A stretch of DNA of 34,150 nt from Chryseobacterium gleum (GTDB lineage Bacteria; Bacteroidota; Bacteroidia; NS11-12g; UBA955), in contig CAMBTR010000006.1 of assembly GCA_945870885.1 (NCBI GenBank), positions 1 through 34,150 on the forward strand, given 5' to 3'. Each line of letters begins with the position of its first letter. Position 1 is the first letter of the stretch. The notes beneath the pieces are model-generated. The model saw nothing but the letters and a program-made list of their open reading frames with translations, was not told the DNA's origin and ran no database searches. Positions 1-7,562 of this stretch are shown piece after piece. Made by a program: the position numbers and the translations under genes.

Positions 1-809
1 GTTTGATTTGGGAAGCCAAAGAAAAAGATGGCAACACTTGGTTGAATGAGAGTTTCGCGTTGCCTTTGGAAGCGATGGAAGCGGAGACGGAGAAATCTAG
101 CGAGCGCGATCGTTCACGGGAGGTGCTTCATTCGATGCTTTCTATGGTGACAGAGGGGTTTTGGAAAACGGGGAAATCGTATCGTATAGAAACCCAATTG
201 GAGTTTGAGCGCAGCAGTGGTTTGGGTAGTTCAAGCACAATGGTAGCCAACTTTGCGAGATTCGCGGGGCTTGATGCGCAGTTAGTGCAGCAAAAGGTAT
301 TTGGCGGTAGCGGTTATGATGTGGCCTTGGCGGAGTTGGGCAAAGGATTGGTTTTTTGGAAAAATGGGGAGGTTGCGAATTGGGATAAATGGAGTTTGTC
401 ATCCGACCTTACGAGTAAATGGAAAATCGTTTTCTTGGGCAAAAAGCAAAATAGCAGAAGTGCGTTAAGCGATGTGAAAGCCAAGCTAACTGCGATGAAA
501 AATGATGATTTCTTGATGCGTCAGTTGCAACAAGTGTGTGCAGCGGTAAAATTGGCCGACCAAGTGCCGATGTTAGAAGCGGGCTTGGAAATGTGGCAGG
601 CCATTTTGGCGATGAGTTTGGAACTTGAAACGCCATACCAGCATTTTAAATTTCAACCCTTAAAAGGGGGACTTTGCAAGTGGTTAGGCGCTTGGGGTGG
701 AGATATGTTATTGATCAATGATGTTTTTGCCGAGAGCGAGCAAGATGCATTGAAGAAATTCCAAACGGTTTCTTGGAATGATATTATTTTGAATCAAAGG
801 ACTTTTTAA
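1..809 (+). CDS. GYDIA-family GHMP kinase, 5' partial
   Basis: This gene runs in from the left edge; 268 codons are visible and the first in-frame codon at 3 is not the true start. It is a GHMP-superfamily small-molecule kinase. The GHMP phosphate-binding motif SGLGSSSTMV is near visible residue 72 and the signature GGSGYDVA follows near 101, matching the Bacteroidota GHMP subfamily named for a GYDIA motif. The N-terminal motif 1 lies outside the window, probably about 40 residues upstream. The stop is 10 bases before the mvaD start, and mevalonate kinase follows mvaD, so this is one operon. By position it could supply the phosphomevalonate kinase step of the mevalonate pathway, for which no other candidate is visible. 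That substrate is inferred from context only. Confidence 0.85.
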   Translation, partial: LIWEAKEKDGNTWLNESFALPLEAMEAETEKSSERDRSREVLHSMLSMVTEGFWKTGKSYRIETQLEFERSSGLGSSSTMVANFARFAGLDAQLVQQKVFGGSGYDVALAELGKGLVFWKNGEVANWDKWSLSSDLTSKWKIVFLGKKQNSRSALSDVKAKLTAMKNDDFLMRQLQQVCAAVKLADQVPMLEAGLEMWQAILAMSLELETPYQHFKFQPLKGGLCKWLGAWGGDMLLINDVFAESEQDALKKFQTVSWNDIILNQRTF

Positions 810-819
810 ATTGAGGCAA

Positions 820-1887
820 ATGGATAATAATGTGACATCAATTCGTGTGGGTTACCAGTGTCCATCGAACATCGCTTTGGTGAAATATTGGGGTAAAAAA
901 GAGGGCGGTGTTCAATTGCCAGCCAATCCAAGTATCAGTTGGAGTTTGGGTGATTTGTATGCCTCTACGGTTGTACAAGCCATGCCTCGGGAAAATGACC
1001 AAGCATTTGTATTTACCCTTGCCGGTGAGTCGAAGCCGTCGTTTGAGCCCAAAATTGCCAGTTTTTTGACAAAAATAGCATCAGACTGTCCTTGGTTGTC
1101 GGACTATACGTTATTGATCGATTCCCAAAACAATTTCCCTCACGGCACGGGTATCGCGAGTTCAGCGGCCGGTTTTGGTGCATTGAGCCTATGTTTGGCG
1201 CATATCGAACAACTACTGTTGGGCGATACGTCCTTGCAGACAGAGGTTGGCGGAATGAGTTTTTGGCAACGTTCAAGCTATTTGTCGCGCATCGGTTCTG
1301 GTAGTGCTTGTCGTTCCATGTTTGCTAAACCTGCCGTTTGGGGTGAAACACCCGCAGTTGCTGATAGTAGCGATTTATTTGCCGTTGAATTGGATTTTGA
1401 AACGCATCCCAGCCTATCCAATTGGAAAGATGTGGTTTTGATTGTTGACGATGGCGAAAAGTCGGTGAGTAGCTCGGCCGGACATGCTTTGCTTGCGAAT
1501 CATCCTTATGCCGAAGCTCGGTTTAGTCAGGCGCAGAAGAATTTAGAAGGCATCGCATTGTCGATGAAGAATGGCGATGTAAAATCGTTTATCGAAATTG
1601 TTGAATCGGAGGCGTTGCAGCTGCATAGCATGATGATGACGTCGATTCCGTATTACGTGTTGATGCGACCCAATACCTTGGCGATTATCGAAGAAATATG
1701 GCGTTTCCGCGAACAAACGGGCTTGTCGATTTGCTTCACTTTGGATGCTGGAGCCAATGTTCACTTCCTTTACGATGGAAACATCGAACAGACAGTGATG
1801 AACTTTGTGAATAATACGTTGTTACCTTATTGCAAAAATGGACAGTATCTTTGTAGCAATATAGGGAAAAGCCCTAATCAATTGTAA
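820..1887 (+). CDS. mvaD: Diphosphomevalonate decarboxylase
   Basis: The enzyme makes isopentenyl diphosphate from mevalonate 5-diphosphate with ATP, the last step of the mevalonate route. The 355-residue protein carries the family motifs in order: CPSNIALVKYWGKK (14-27), PSISWSL, HGTGIASSAAGFGAL (about 108-122, ATP loop), SRIGSGSACRSMF (about 157-169) and DAGANVHF (about 309-316, normally DAGPN; the aspartate is the catalytic base in the family). The frame is open from a TTG at 811, but ATG 820 is chosen because it has GAGG just upstream and gives the normal N-terminus. It lies between two other GHMP kinases in the same direction with almost no spacing. Family assignment is firm. Confidence 0.96.
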   Translation: MDNNVTSIRVGYQCPSNIALVKYWGKKEGGVQLPANPSISWSLGDLYASTVVQAMPRENDQAFVFTLAGESKPSFEPKIASFLTKIASDCPWLSDYTLLIDSQNNFPHGTGIASSAAGFGALSLCLAHIEQLLLGDTSLQTEVGGMSFWQRSSYLSRIGSGSACRSMFAKPAVWGETPAVADSSDLFAVELDFETHPSLSNWKDVVLIVDDGEKSVSSSAGHALLANHPYAEARFSQAQKNLEGIALSMKNGDVKSFIEIVESEALQLHSMMMTSIPYYVLMRPNTLAIIEEIWRFREQTGLSICFTLDAGANVHFLYDGNIEQTVMNFVNNTLLPYCKNGQYLCSNIGKSPNQL

Positions 1888-1890
1888 ACA

Positions 1891-2841
1891 ATGGGGGAAA
1901 TGATAAAAGACTCACTTTATTACGCCAAGATTCTCTTGTTTGGCGAATATGGTATCATCGAAAATTCGATGGGTTTGAGCATTCCGTATCATTTTTTTAA
2001 AGGCAATTTTGATTTTGCGTCTGAGCCCAATGAAGTGCAGAAGGATTCGAATGAGAGCATCAAGGAGTTCGTATCTCATTTAGAGTCGTTGCGCAATGCT
2101 GGCGATCTTCCTTGCGCCTTAGATTTCACTCGGTTACATGCCGATTTAGAATCGGGTTTATTTTTTGATAGTAGCATTCCTCAGGGGTTTGGTGTAGGCA
2201 GTTCTGGTGCTTTGGTGGCAGCGGTTTACGCTAAATATGCGGTTTCACGTGTGACCCAGTCGGATGTGATGTTGGGCGACAACTTGAAGGAACTCAAACT
2301 GACATTGGCCAAGTTGGAGTCGTTTTTTCACGGAAAAAGCTCTGGTTTGGATCCATTGATTTGTTACTTGAATTTGCCGATTCTTATTAAAGGTCAGGGC
2401 GATTTGGGTACTGTAGGCATCCCAACGGAGAATGCAGAAGGCAAGGGCGCTATCTTTTTGATGAATTCGGGTTCGCCAGGAAAAACCCAAAATATGGTTT
2501 CGATATTCTTGAATCGTTTGAAGGACGATGGATTTAGGAATATGGTGAAGACCCAGTTGAAGAAGCAGAACGACGATTGTGTGACATCGTTCTTGAAAGG
2601 TGATACTTCTCAGTTGTTTGGTCATTTGAAAGGCTTGTCTCAGTTGTTGTTGGATAACTTTAGGCCCATGATTCCAGATCATTTTGAAAAGGTGTGGCGC
2701 GAAGGCATTGATAGCGGCGATTATTACTTGAAATTGTGTGGCAGTGGTGGAGGTGGATTTATATTGGGCTTTACCCAGGACTTTGAAAAAGCGCAATCCT
2801 TGTTGAAAGCGCATAAGTTGCAGGTGATTTACAAAATGTAA
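1891..2841 (+). CDS. mvk: Mevalonate kinase (GHMP family)
   Basis: Phosphorylates mevalonate to mevalonate 5-phosphate. The 316-residue protein shows GHMP motif 1 (KILLFGEYGIIENS, about 13-26), motif 2 (GVGSSGALVAA, about 101), the mevalonate-kinase type motif FFHGKSSGLDPLI (about 146-158) with the conserved aspartate, and C-terminal motif 3 (KLCGSGGGGF, about 281). It starts 3 bases after the mvaD stop. A second in-frame ATG at 1900 has a GGGGGAA stretch just before it and could be the true start, which would shorten the protein by three residues. Mevalonate kinase is the best call because of the HGKSSGLDP motif; another GHMP sugar or phosphomevalonate kinase is less likely. Confidence 0.9.
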   Translation: MGEMIKDSLYYAKILLFGEYGIIENSMGLSIPYHFFKGNFDFASEPNEVQKDSNESIKEFVSHLESLRNAGDLPCALDFTRLHADLESGLFFDSSIPQGFGVGSSGALVAAVYAKYAVSRVTQSDVMLGDNLKELKLTLAKLESFFHGKSSGLDPLICYLNLPILIKGQGDLGTVGIPTENAEGKGAIFLMNSGSPGKTQNMVSIFLNRLKDDGFRNMVKTQLKKQNDDCVTSFLKGDTSQLFGHLKGLSQLLLDNFRPMIPDHFEKVWREGIDSGDYYLKLCGSGGGGFILGFTQDFEKAQSLLKAHKLQVIYKM

Positions 2842-2848
2842 TCACTCG

Positions 2849-3745
2849 ATGCTAGGAATTCGAAAAAAACACATTACCAGATTTTTGCTGTTGTTGGGGA
2901 TTGTACGATGGTATAATTTGGCCCTAATTGCGGCTTCGCAGTATTTGTTGTTTTGGTTAACGTTCTCGGATCATCAATTGGGCAGGGTTTTTTACGATGT
3001 CAAGTTGCATTGCATCGTGGCGGCAAGTCTATTTTCTGTCGCCGCGGCCTTTATCATCAATGCCTTTTACGATGTGGACAAGGACTTGGTGAACAAGCCA
3101 AAGCAGGTGGTAATTGGGAAGCTCTTGGGGGAGTCGAGTTTGCTCAATTTATACGTGGTTTTGAACTTTTTTGCCGTGGGTTTTGCTATGATGGCATCCA
3201 TTCGGGTGATGGTGTTTTTTGTGTGTTATACAGCGTTTTGTTGGTTTCACAGCCACAAATTGCAGAAAATGCCGGTAATCCGCGAGATTTCTGCCAGCCT
3301 ACTCACAATGATTCCACTGATTGCAATTTGGTTTCATTTTGGGCATTGGCATTGGGGGATGTTTTATTACATGGGTAGTTTGGGGATTTTGTTATTCACG
3401 AGGGAAGTGGTGAAGGACATGGCCGGACATAAGGGCAATTTGATTTTTGGATACCAAACTGTAGTTGTTGTTGCCGGTGTGAAAACTGCGAGATGGGGGT
3501 TGGTGGCGATGAATACAGGCTTTTTTGTTATGTATTGGGCGTTGAATTGGATTCAAATGGTAGATCCTGTTTTACCCAATTGGCATCCGGATTATTATTT
3601 GATTATCTCTGGGGTTTCCTTGTTTACGGCGTTTTGGGTTTCATGGTCGATGTTTTTTATTCGAGATGATTCCAAAATTGTTGTGATGGATGTTTTCTTG
3701 AAGTTGGGCGTGGTGATTCATTTGCTGAGTATCGTTACTCAGTAG
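2849..3745 (+). CDS. UbiA-family prenyltransferase
   Basis: A 298-residue polytopic membrane protein of the UbiA superfamily, with about eight hydrophobic segments. The first Mg-diphosphate motif is present as NAFYDVDKD (N71, D75, D79), followed by NKPKQVVIGK; the second region is KDMAGHKGN (189-197). Similar proteins next to mevalonate genes in Bacteroidota are annotated as geranylgeranylglycerol-phosphate geranylgeranyltransferases, and the position 7 bases after mevalonate kinase supports a prenyl-diphosphate substrate. The acceptor (lipid, quinone precursor or other) cannot be read from sequence. Two normally acidic positions are changed: A72 instead of D in NDxxD, and G193/N197 in the second motif, so activity may be altered. 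Confidence 0.85.
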   Translation: MLGIRKKHITRFLLLLGIVRWYNLALIAASQYLLFWLTFSDHQLGRVFYDVKLHCIVAASLFSVAAAFIINAFYDVDKDLVNKPKQVVIGKLLGESSLLNLYVVLNFFAVGFAMMASIRVMVFFVCYTAFCWFHSHKLQKMPVIREISASLLTMIPLIAIWFHFGHWHWGMFYYMGSLGILLFTREVVKDMAGHKGNLIFGYQTVVVVAGVKTARWGLVAMNTGFFVMYWALNWIQMVDPVLPNWHPDYYLIISGVSLFTAFWVSWSMFFIRDDSKIVVMDVFLKLGVVIHLLSIVTQ

Positions 3746-3787
3746 TTTTGGAGGGAAGGCTACGGAATTAATTTGTAACTTGCGATA

Positions 3788-6250
3788 GTGACGGAGATTC
3801 AGACCCTTTTTGCGCATGTGTTGGTTCCGGTGCCGGTACCAAAGACCTATACGTATAGGGTTCCTCACGATTGGAACGATTGGATACACCAGGGATTGCG
3901 GGTGGCGGTTCAATTTGGACCTAAGAAGATTTATGCGGGGATTATATTGGAGTTGAGTGATTCGCCGCCGGAGGGATATCAAGCATCGTATATTTTGGAC
4001 GTGTTGGACGATGCGCCCATTGTGAATCACAAGCAGTTGCAGTTTTGGCGTTGGGTGGCAAAATACTACATGTGTTATTTGGGAGAGGTGATGGCAACGG
4101 CTTTGCCGGCCGGGTATCGACTTCAGAGTGAGACGAAGATCGTATTGCATCCCGATGCGGATTTGGAGGCCATAAGTAGGTCGGATGTTGAGGATTTGGA
4201 GTGGCAGATTTTGGAGTTGTTGGGAAAGAAGGATGGGATTTCGTTGGATGATATCCATCAGAAACTGGCCGTAAAAAATGTATTAAAGCATGTTAAGTCG
4301 TTGTATTTAAGGGGTTTGGTTGTGATGGAGGAGGAGTTGAAGGAAAATTATCGACCTAAGTTTGAGGAGTTTATACAGTTGTGTAGCATTTGGGAGGATT
4401 CGGAGTTGGCGAATTTGAGTTTGAATGCATTGGAGCGACGTGCACCGAAGCAGTATGAGGTGATGATGCATATTTTGGGGACGGGAAAGCGGGAGTTAAC
4501 GGTGGAGTCGATTGTGAAGGGTTTTGAGGTCGACAGGACGGTTTTGAAGCAGTTGGAGAAGAAGTTGATGATAGAGGTCGTGAAGCGCCGCCGCGATCAC
4601 CTTCAGGTGATCCGCGGCGGCGCGCAAGAATACCAACTCACCGAATCTCAGTCGCGGGCCCTTGGAATCATCCGTACTGGATTTGAAGAAAAACAGCCGG
4701 CCTTGCTATACGGGGTTACGGGATCGGGCAAAACCCATGTCTATATGGAGTTGGTGAAGGAGACGTTGGCGGCGGGGAAACAGGTGCTTTATTTGTTGCC
4801 AGAGGTTGCACTAACGGAGCATATGGTGGCTCGGATGGGTGCGTTTTTGCCGGTGGAAATTGGCGTTTGGCATCACTTTTATAGTTCTCACGAGAGGACG
4901 GAGTTGTACGATCGGATATTAAAGGATCAAATCCAATTTGTGGTGGGTACCAAAGGGGCAGTTTTTGCTCCTTTTTCTAATTTGGGGTTGATTGTGGTGG
5001 ATGAGGAGCATGAATCAACGTATAAGCAGTTTGATAAAAAGCCATTTTATCACGGTCGGGATTCGGCGTTTCAGTTGGCCAAGTATCATGGAGCCAATGT
5101 TTTGTTGGGTTCGGCCACGCCAAGTTATGAAATGCAGTTTGCCGTGCAGCAGCATCGTATGGTAATTGCCGAAATCACGGAGAAGTACGATGGCGGAAAA
5201 CCAGCTGAGTTGATGTATTTGAATATCGGCGAGTTGAAAAAAACGGGTCAGATGAATTCGTTGTTTTCCGAGCCGGTGAGGATGGCCATTCAGAAGGCGA
5301 TGGATGTGAAGCAGAAGGTGGTGGTGTATCACAATCGAAAGGGGTATGTGCCTTACATTGAGTGTGGGGATTGTGGGTTGACAACGCAGTGCAAGCATTG
5401 CGATATTTCGATGACCTATTATAAGAGTTCGGACAATCAGCGATGCAGTTATTGTGGGTTTCAGCAGCCGGTACCATCGAAATGTGTGGCCTGTGGTTCT
5501 CAGGATTTGAAGTTGAAGGGGACGGGCACGGAGAAGTTGGCCGAGGAATTGGGTCAGCTGTTTCCCAAGGCGAGGGTGGCGCGGTTTGACCAGCAGAGCA
5601 TGCGGAAGCGGGATGATTTTCAGAAGATTTTGACGGCGTTTGAGCGGGGTGATATTGACATTTTGGTTGGGACTCAGTTATTGTCGAAGGGGATTGATAT
5701 TGAGAATATCGGCTTGGTTGTGGTGCCGGATGCGGATATGTTGTTGCACATTCCTGATTTCAGGAGTCATGAACGGGCATTTCAGCAATTGCAGCAATTG
5801 AGTGGTAGGATAGGTCGCCGCGCGGAGCGCGGCGTGATGATGTTGCAGACATATCAACCGGAACATGAAGTACTGAAATCCATCAAAGCCGATGATTACC
5901 AAGGGTTGATGCAAGTGGAAATGGAGCAACGGGAAGCCTTCGGCTATCCGCCTTACACAAAGTTGATTAAGGTGGATGTGAAGCACATAGATGCACAAGT
6001 GGCGACCGAGGCCAGCCGTTGGCTGGCCGACCAATTGCGAAAGCAATTGGGGAACCTGGTGCTGGGGCCCCAGGTTCCGTCGGTCGCCCGCATAAAAAAC
6101 CGATTCATCCAGCAAATTGTCATCAAGGTCCCCCGAGAAACCGCCCAACTGAACGCTGCAAAATTCCTGTTGCAACAAGTTCGTGAAGCGGCCTTAGCGC
6201 ACAACACTTGGCGGTCGGTTCGCATCGACATTATCATCGATCCCAATTAA
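3788..6250 (+). CDS. priA: Primosomal protein N' (replication restart helicase PriA)
   Basis: PriA recognises stalled forks and reloads the replisome. The 820-residue product has the N-terminal 3'-end-binding domain, a winged-helix/linker region, Walker A GVTGSGKT (about 309), a DEEH box (about 405), four paired-cysteine zinc-binding motifs (about 525-575, starting CGDCGLTTQCKHC), motif VI (LSGRIGRR, about 675) and the C-terminal domain with LGPQVPSVARIKNRF. The start is the GTG at 3788, the only one that gives the usual N-terminus. It lies 42 bases after the UbiA gene. The reading frame contains several strong hairpins (4585-4623, 5816-5834, 6001-6088), and base usage flips from G/T-rich to C/A-rich along the gene. 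The protein itself looks complete and functional. Confidence 0.97.
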   Translation: MTEIQTLFAHVLVPVPVPKTYTYRVPHDWNDWIHQGLRVAVQFGPKKIYAGIILELSDSPPEGYQASYILDVLDDAPIVNHKQLQFWRWVAKYYMCYLGEVMATALPAGYRLQSETKIVLHPDADLEAISRSDVEDLEWQILELLGKKDGISLDDIHQKLAVKNVLKHVKSLYLRGLVVMEEELKENYRPKFEEFIQLCSIWEDSELANLSLNALERRAPKQYEVMMHILGTGKRELTVESIVKGFEVDRTVLKQLEKKLMIEVVKRRRDHLQVIRGGAQEYQLTESQSRALGIIRTGFEEKQPALLYGVTGSGKTHVYMELVKETLAAGKQVLYLLPEVALTEHMVARMGAFLPVEIGVWHHFYSSHERTELYDRILKDQIQFVVGTKGAVFAPFSNLGLIVVDEEHESTYKQFDKKPFYHGRDSAFQLAKYHGANVLLGSATPSYEMQFAVQQHRMVIAEITEKYDGGKPAELMYLNIGELKKTGQMNSLFSEPVRMAIQKAMDVKQKVVVYHNRKGYVPYIECGDCGLTTQCKHCDISMTYYKSSDNQRCSYCGFQQPVPSKCVACGSQDLKLKGTGTEKLAEELGQLFPKARVARFDQQSMRKRDDFQKILTAFERGDIDILVGTQLLSKGIDIENIGLVVVPDADMLLHIPDFRSHERAFQQLQQLSGRIGRRAERGVMMLQTYQPEHEVLKSIKADDYQGLMQVEMEQREAFGYPPYTKLIKVDVKHIDAQVATEASRWLADQLRKQLGNLVLGPQVPSVARIKNRFIQQIVIKVPRETAQLNAAKFLLQQVREAALAHNTWRSVRIDIIIDPN
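4585..4623. other. Intragenic hairpin in priA, 17 bp with one bulge
   Basis: Left arm GCGCCGCCGCGATCACC (4585-4601), loop TTCA (4602-4605), right arm 4606-4623, which is the exact reverse complement of the left arm except for one extra C at 4612. It encodes part of the linker just before the helicase core (KRRRDHLQVIRGGAQ). The arms are far longer than expected by chance. Whether it acts as DNA or RNA is unknown. Confidence 0.9.
5816..5834. other. Intragenic hairpin in priA motif VI
   Basis: CGCCGCGC (5816-5823), loop GGA, GCGCGGCG (5827-5834): a perfect 8-bp all-G/C stem. It encodes the RRAERG that follows the conserved GRIG of helicase motif VI. A single 8-bp stem could be chance in a window this long; it is listed because it resembles the other hairpins in this gene. 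Confidence 0.6.
6001..6088. other. Four-way-junction (cloverleaf-like) structure inside priA
   Basis: Outer stem GGCGACCGA (6001-6009) pairs with TCGGTCGCC (6080-6088). Inside lie three abutting hairpins: GGCCAGCC/GGCTGGCC with loop GTT (6010-6028); CCAATTGC/GCAATTGG with loop GAAA (6031-6050); and GGAACCTGG/CCAGGTTCC (6051-6078), whose loop can add a G-C and a C-G pair after one mismatch. Only GA (6029-6030) and G (6079) are unpaired between helices. The region still encodes a normal PriA C-terminal segment. It could fold as RNA in the priA message or as single-stranded DNA. Confidence 0.85.
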
Positions 6251-6286
6251 TGACATTCCTCATCATTTTTTCCCAATTGGATGTCG

Positions 6287-6294
6287 TAAATTTG
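6287..6294 (+). promoter_or_regulatory. Putative -7 box of hppD
   Basis: TAAATTTG matches the Bacteroidota -7 consensus TAnnTTTG and lies 20 bases before the hppD ATG. A GTG at 6294 overlaps this box, which argues against that upstream start. No clear -33 TTG is seen. Confidence 0.5.
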
Positions 6295-6314
6295 TGAAAT
6301 CTTATCGTAACACC

Positions 6315-7439
6315 ATGGAAACATCAACCTTAGAAACTGTAGCCACCGATGTGGATTTTTTACCCTTAAATGGTACGGATCACTTGGAATTTTATGTGGG
6401 CAATGCCAAACAGAGCGCCTACTACTATCAAACAGCTTGGGGCTATAAGTTAGTTGCTTATGCTGGACCGGAAACAGGAGTGAGAGATCGCGCCAGTTAT
6501 GTGTTACAGCAAGATAAAATCCGTTTGGTTTTAACCACCTCTATGGATCCAAATAGCGAAGTGACAAAGCATCACGCGCAGCATGGCGATGGAGTGAAGT
6601 TTTTGAGCCTTTGGGTAGATGATGCAACGGCGAGTTTCAACGAAACAGTGAAGCGCGGTGCAAGGCCTTATATGGAGCCAACCACCTTGGAAGATGAGTT
6701 TGGAACTGTAGTGGTGAGTGGAATTTATACCTACGGAGAAACCGTTCACAAGTTTGTTGAGCGTAAAAATTATAAAGGTGCCTTTTTGCCAGGATTCAAA
6801 GCGGTTACCAACGCGATGGATGTAACCCCAGTGGGACTAAAATACGTGGATCACTGCGTGGGTAATGTTGAGTTGGGTAAAATGGATGAGTGGGTTGAGT
6901 TCTATGAGAATGTAATGGGATTTAAGTTGTTGTTGACCTTCGACGATAAGGACATCAGTACAGAATACAGCGCTTTGATGAGTAAGGTGGTGAGCAACGG
7001 AAACGGGTATGTTAAGTTCCCAATCAATGAGCCAGCCGATGGAAAAAAGAAGTCTCAAATTGAAGAGTATTTGGATTTTTATCGCGGCCCGGGTGTACAA
7101 CACATCGCCGTTGAAACCGATGATATCCTTGAAACGGTCGCCGATTTACGTCGTAGAGGCGTAGAATTCCTTTACGTTCCAGAAACCTACTACGATGATG
7201 TTTTGGATCGTGTGGGTGATATTCAAGAGGATTTAGAAGCGTTGAAAAAAATGAATATCCTTGTGGATCGTGATGATAGTGGGTACTTGTTGCAGATTTT
7301 CACCAAGCCGGTGGAAGATCGACCTACGTTGTTCTACGAAATCATCCAGCGTAAAGGTGCCAAGAGCTTCGGAAAAGGAAACTTTAAGGCCTTGTTCGAA
7401 AGCATTGAGCGCGAGCAAGCCAGCCGCGGAAACTTGTAA
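6315..7439 (+). CDS. hppD: 4-Hydroxyphenylpyruvate dioxygenase
   Basis: A non-haem iron dioxygenase that turns 4-hydroxyphenylpyruvate into homogentisate in tyrosine breakdown. The 374-residue protein has the two-fold vicinal-oxygen-chelate layout: an N-terminal half beginning LNGTDHLEFYVGNAKQSAYY and a C-terminal catalytic half. The three iron ligands are visible: His in VDHCVGN (about 179), His in VQHIAVET (about 261) and Glu in LFYEIIQRKG (about 342). ATG 6315 is preferred over the GTG at 6294, which falls in the -7 box. No other tyrosine-degradation gene is adjacent, so it appears to be a single-gene unit, bounded downstream by hairpins at 7451-7472 and 7509-7540. Confidence 0.97.
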   Translation: METSTLETVATDVDFLPLNGTDHLEFYVGNAKQSAYYYQTAWGYKLVAYAGPETGVRDRASYVLQQDKIRLVLTTSMDPNSEVTKHHAQHGDGVKFLSLWVDDATASFNETVKRGARPYMEPTTLEDEFGTVVVSGIYTYGETVHKFVERKNYKGAFLPGFKAVTNAMDVTPVGLKYVDHCVGNVELGKMDEWVEFYENVMGFKLLLTFDDKDISTEYSALMSKVVSNGNGYVKFPINEPADGKKKSQIEEYLDFYRGPGVQHIAVETDDILETVADLRRRGVEFLYVPETYYDDVLDRVGDIQEDLEALKKMNILVDRDDSGYLLQIFTKPVEDRPTLFYEIIQRKGAKSFGKGNFKALFESIEREQASRGNL

Positions 7440-7450
7440 TTAAGATACAA

Positions 7451-7472
7451 ATTGCTTAGCTCATTAAGCAAT
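7451..7472. other. AT-rich hairpin downstream of hppD
   Basis: ATTGCTTA (7451-7458), loop GCTCAT, TAAGCAAT (7465-7472): a perfect 8-bp stem 12 bases after the hppD stop. It may assist termination or 3'-end stability; there is no T tract directly after it. Confidence 0.4.
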
Positions 7473-7508
7473 CTATATTGAAATTTGCTTAATCTAAATA
7501 TCAAATAC

Positions 7509-7540
7509 ACGAGAAAGGCCCCATACGGGGCCTTTCTCGT
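7509..7540. terminator. Bidirectional terminator between hppD and the convergent gene
   Basis: ACGAGAAAGGCCCC (7509-7522), loop ATAC, GGGGCCTTTCTCGT (7527-7540): a perfect 14-bp stem between the stops of two convergent genes, with A-rich sequence on one side and T residues in the lower stem. Position and strength fit a terminator serving both strands. Confidence 0.85.
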
Positions 7541-7562
7541 TAAAAATAGGATGAAATTGGTA

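Noticed and set aside
5782-5800. Tandem repeat of CAGCAATTG in priA
   Set aside because: It encodes QQLQQL in the normal protein context and has only two copies; not a repeat element.
7441-7562. Possible small RNA gene or attachment site in the hppD downstream region
   Set aside because: Two hairpins fit 3'-end and terminator roles between convergent genes; no promoter or duplicated att-like sequence is seen.
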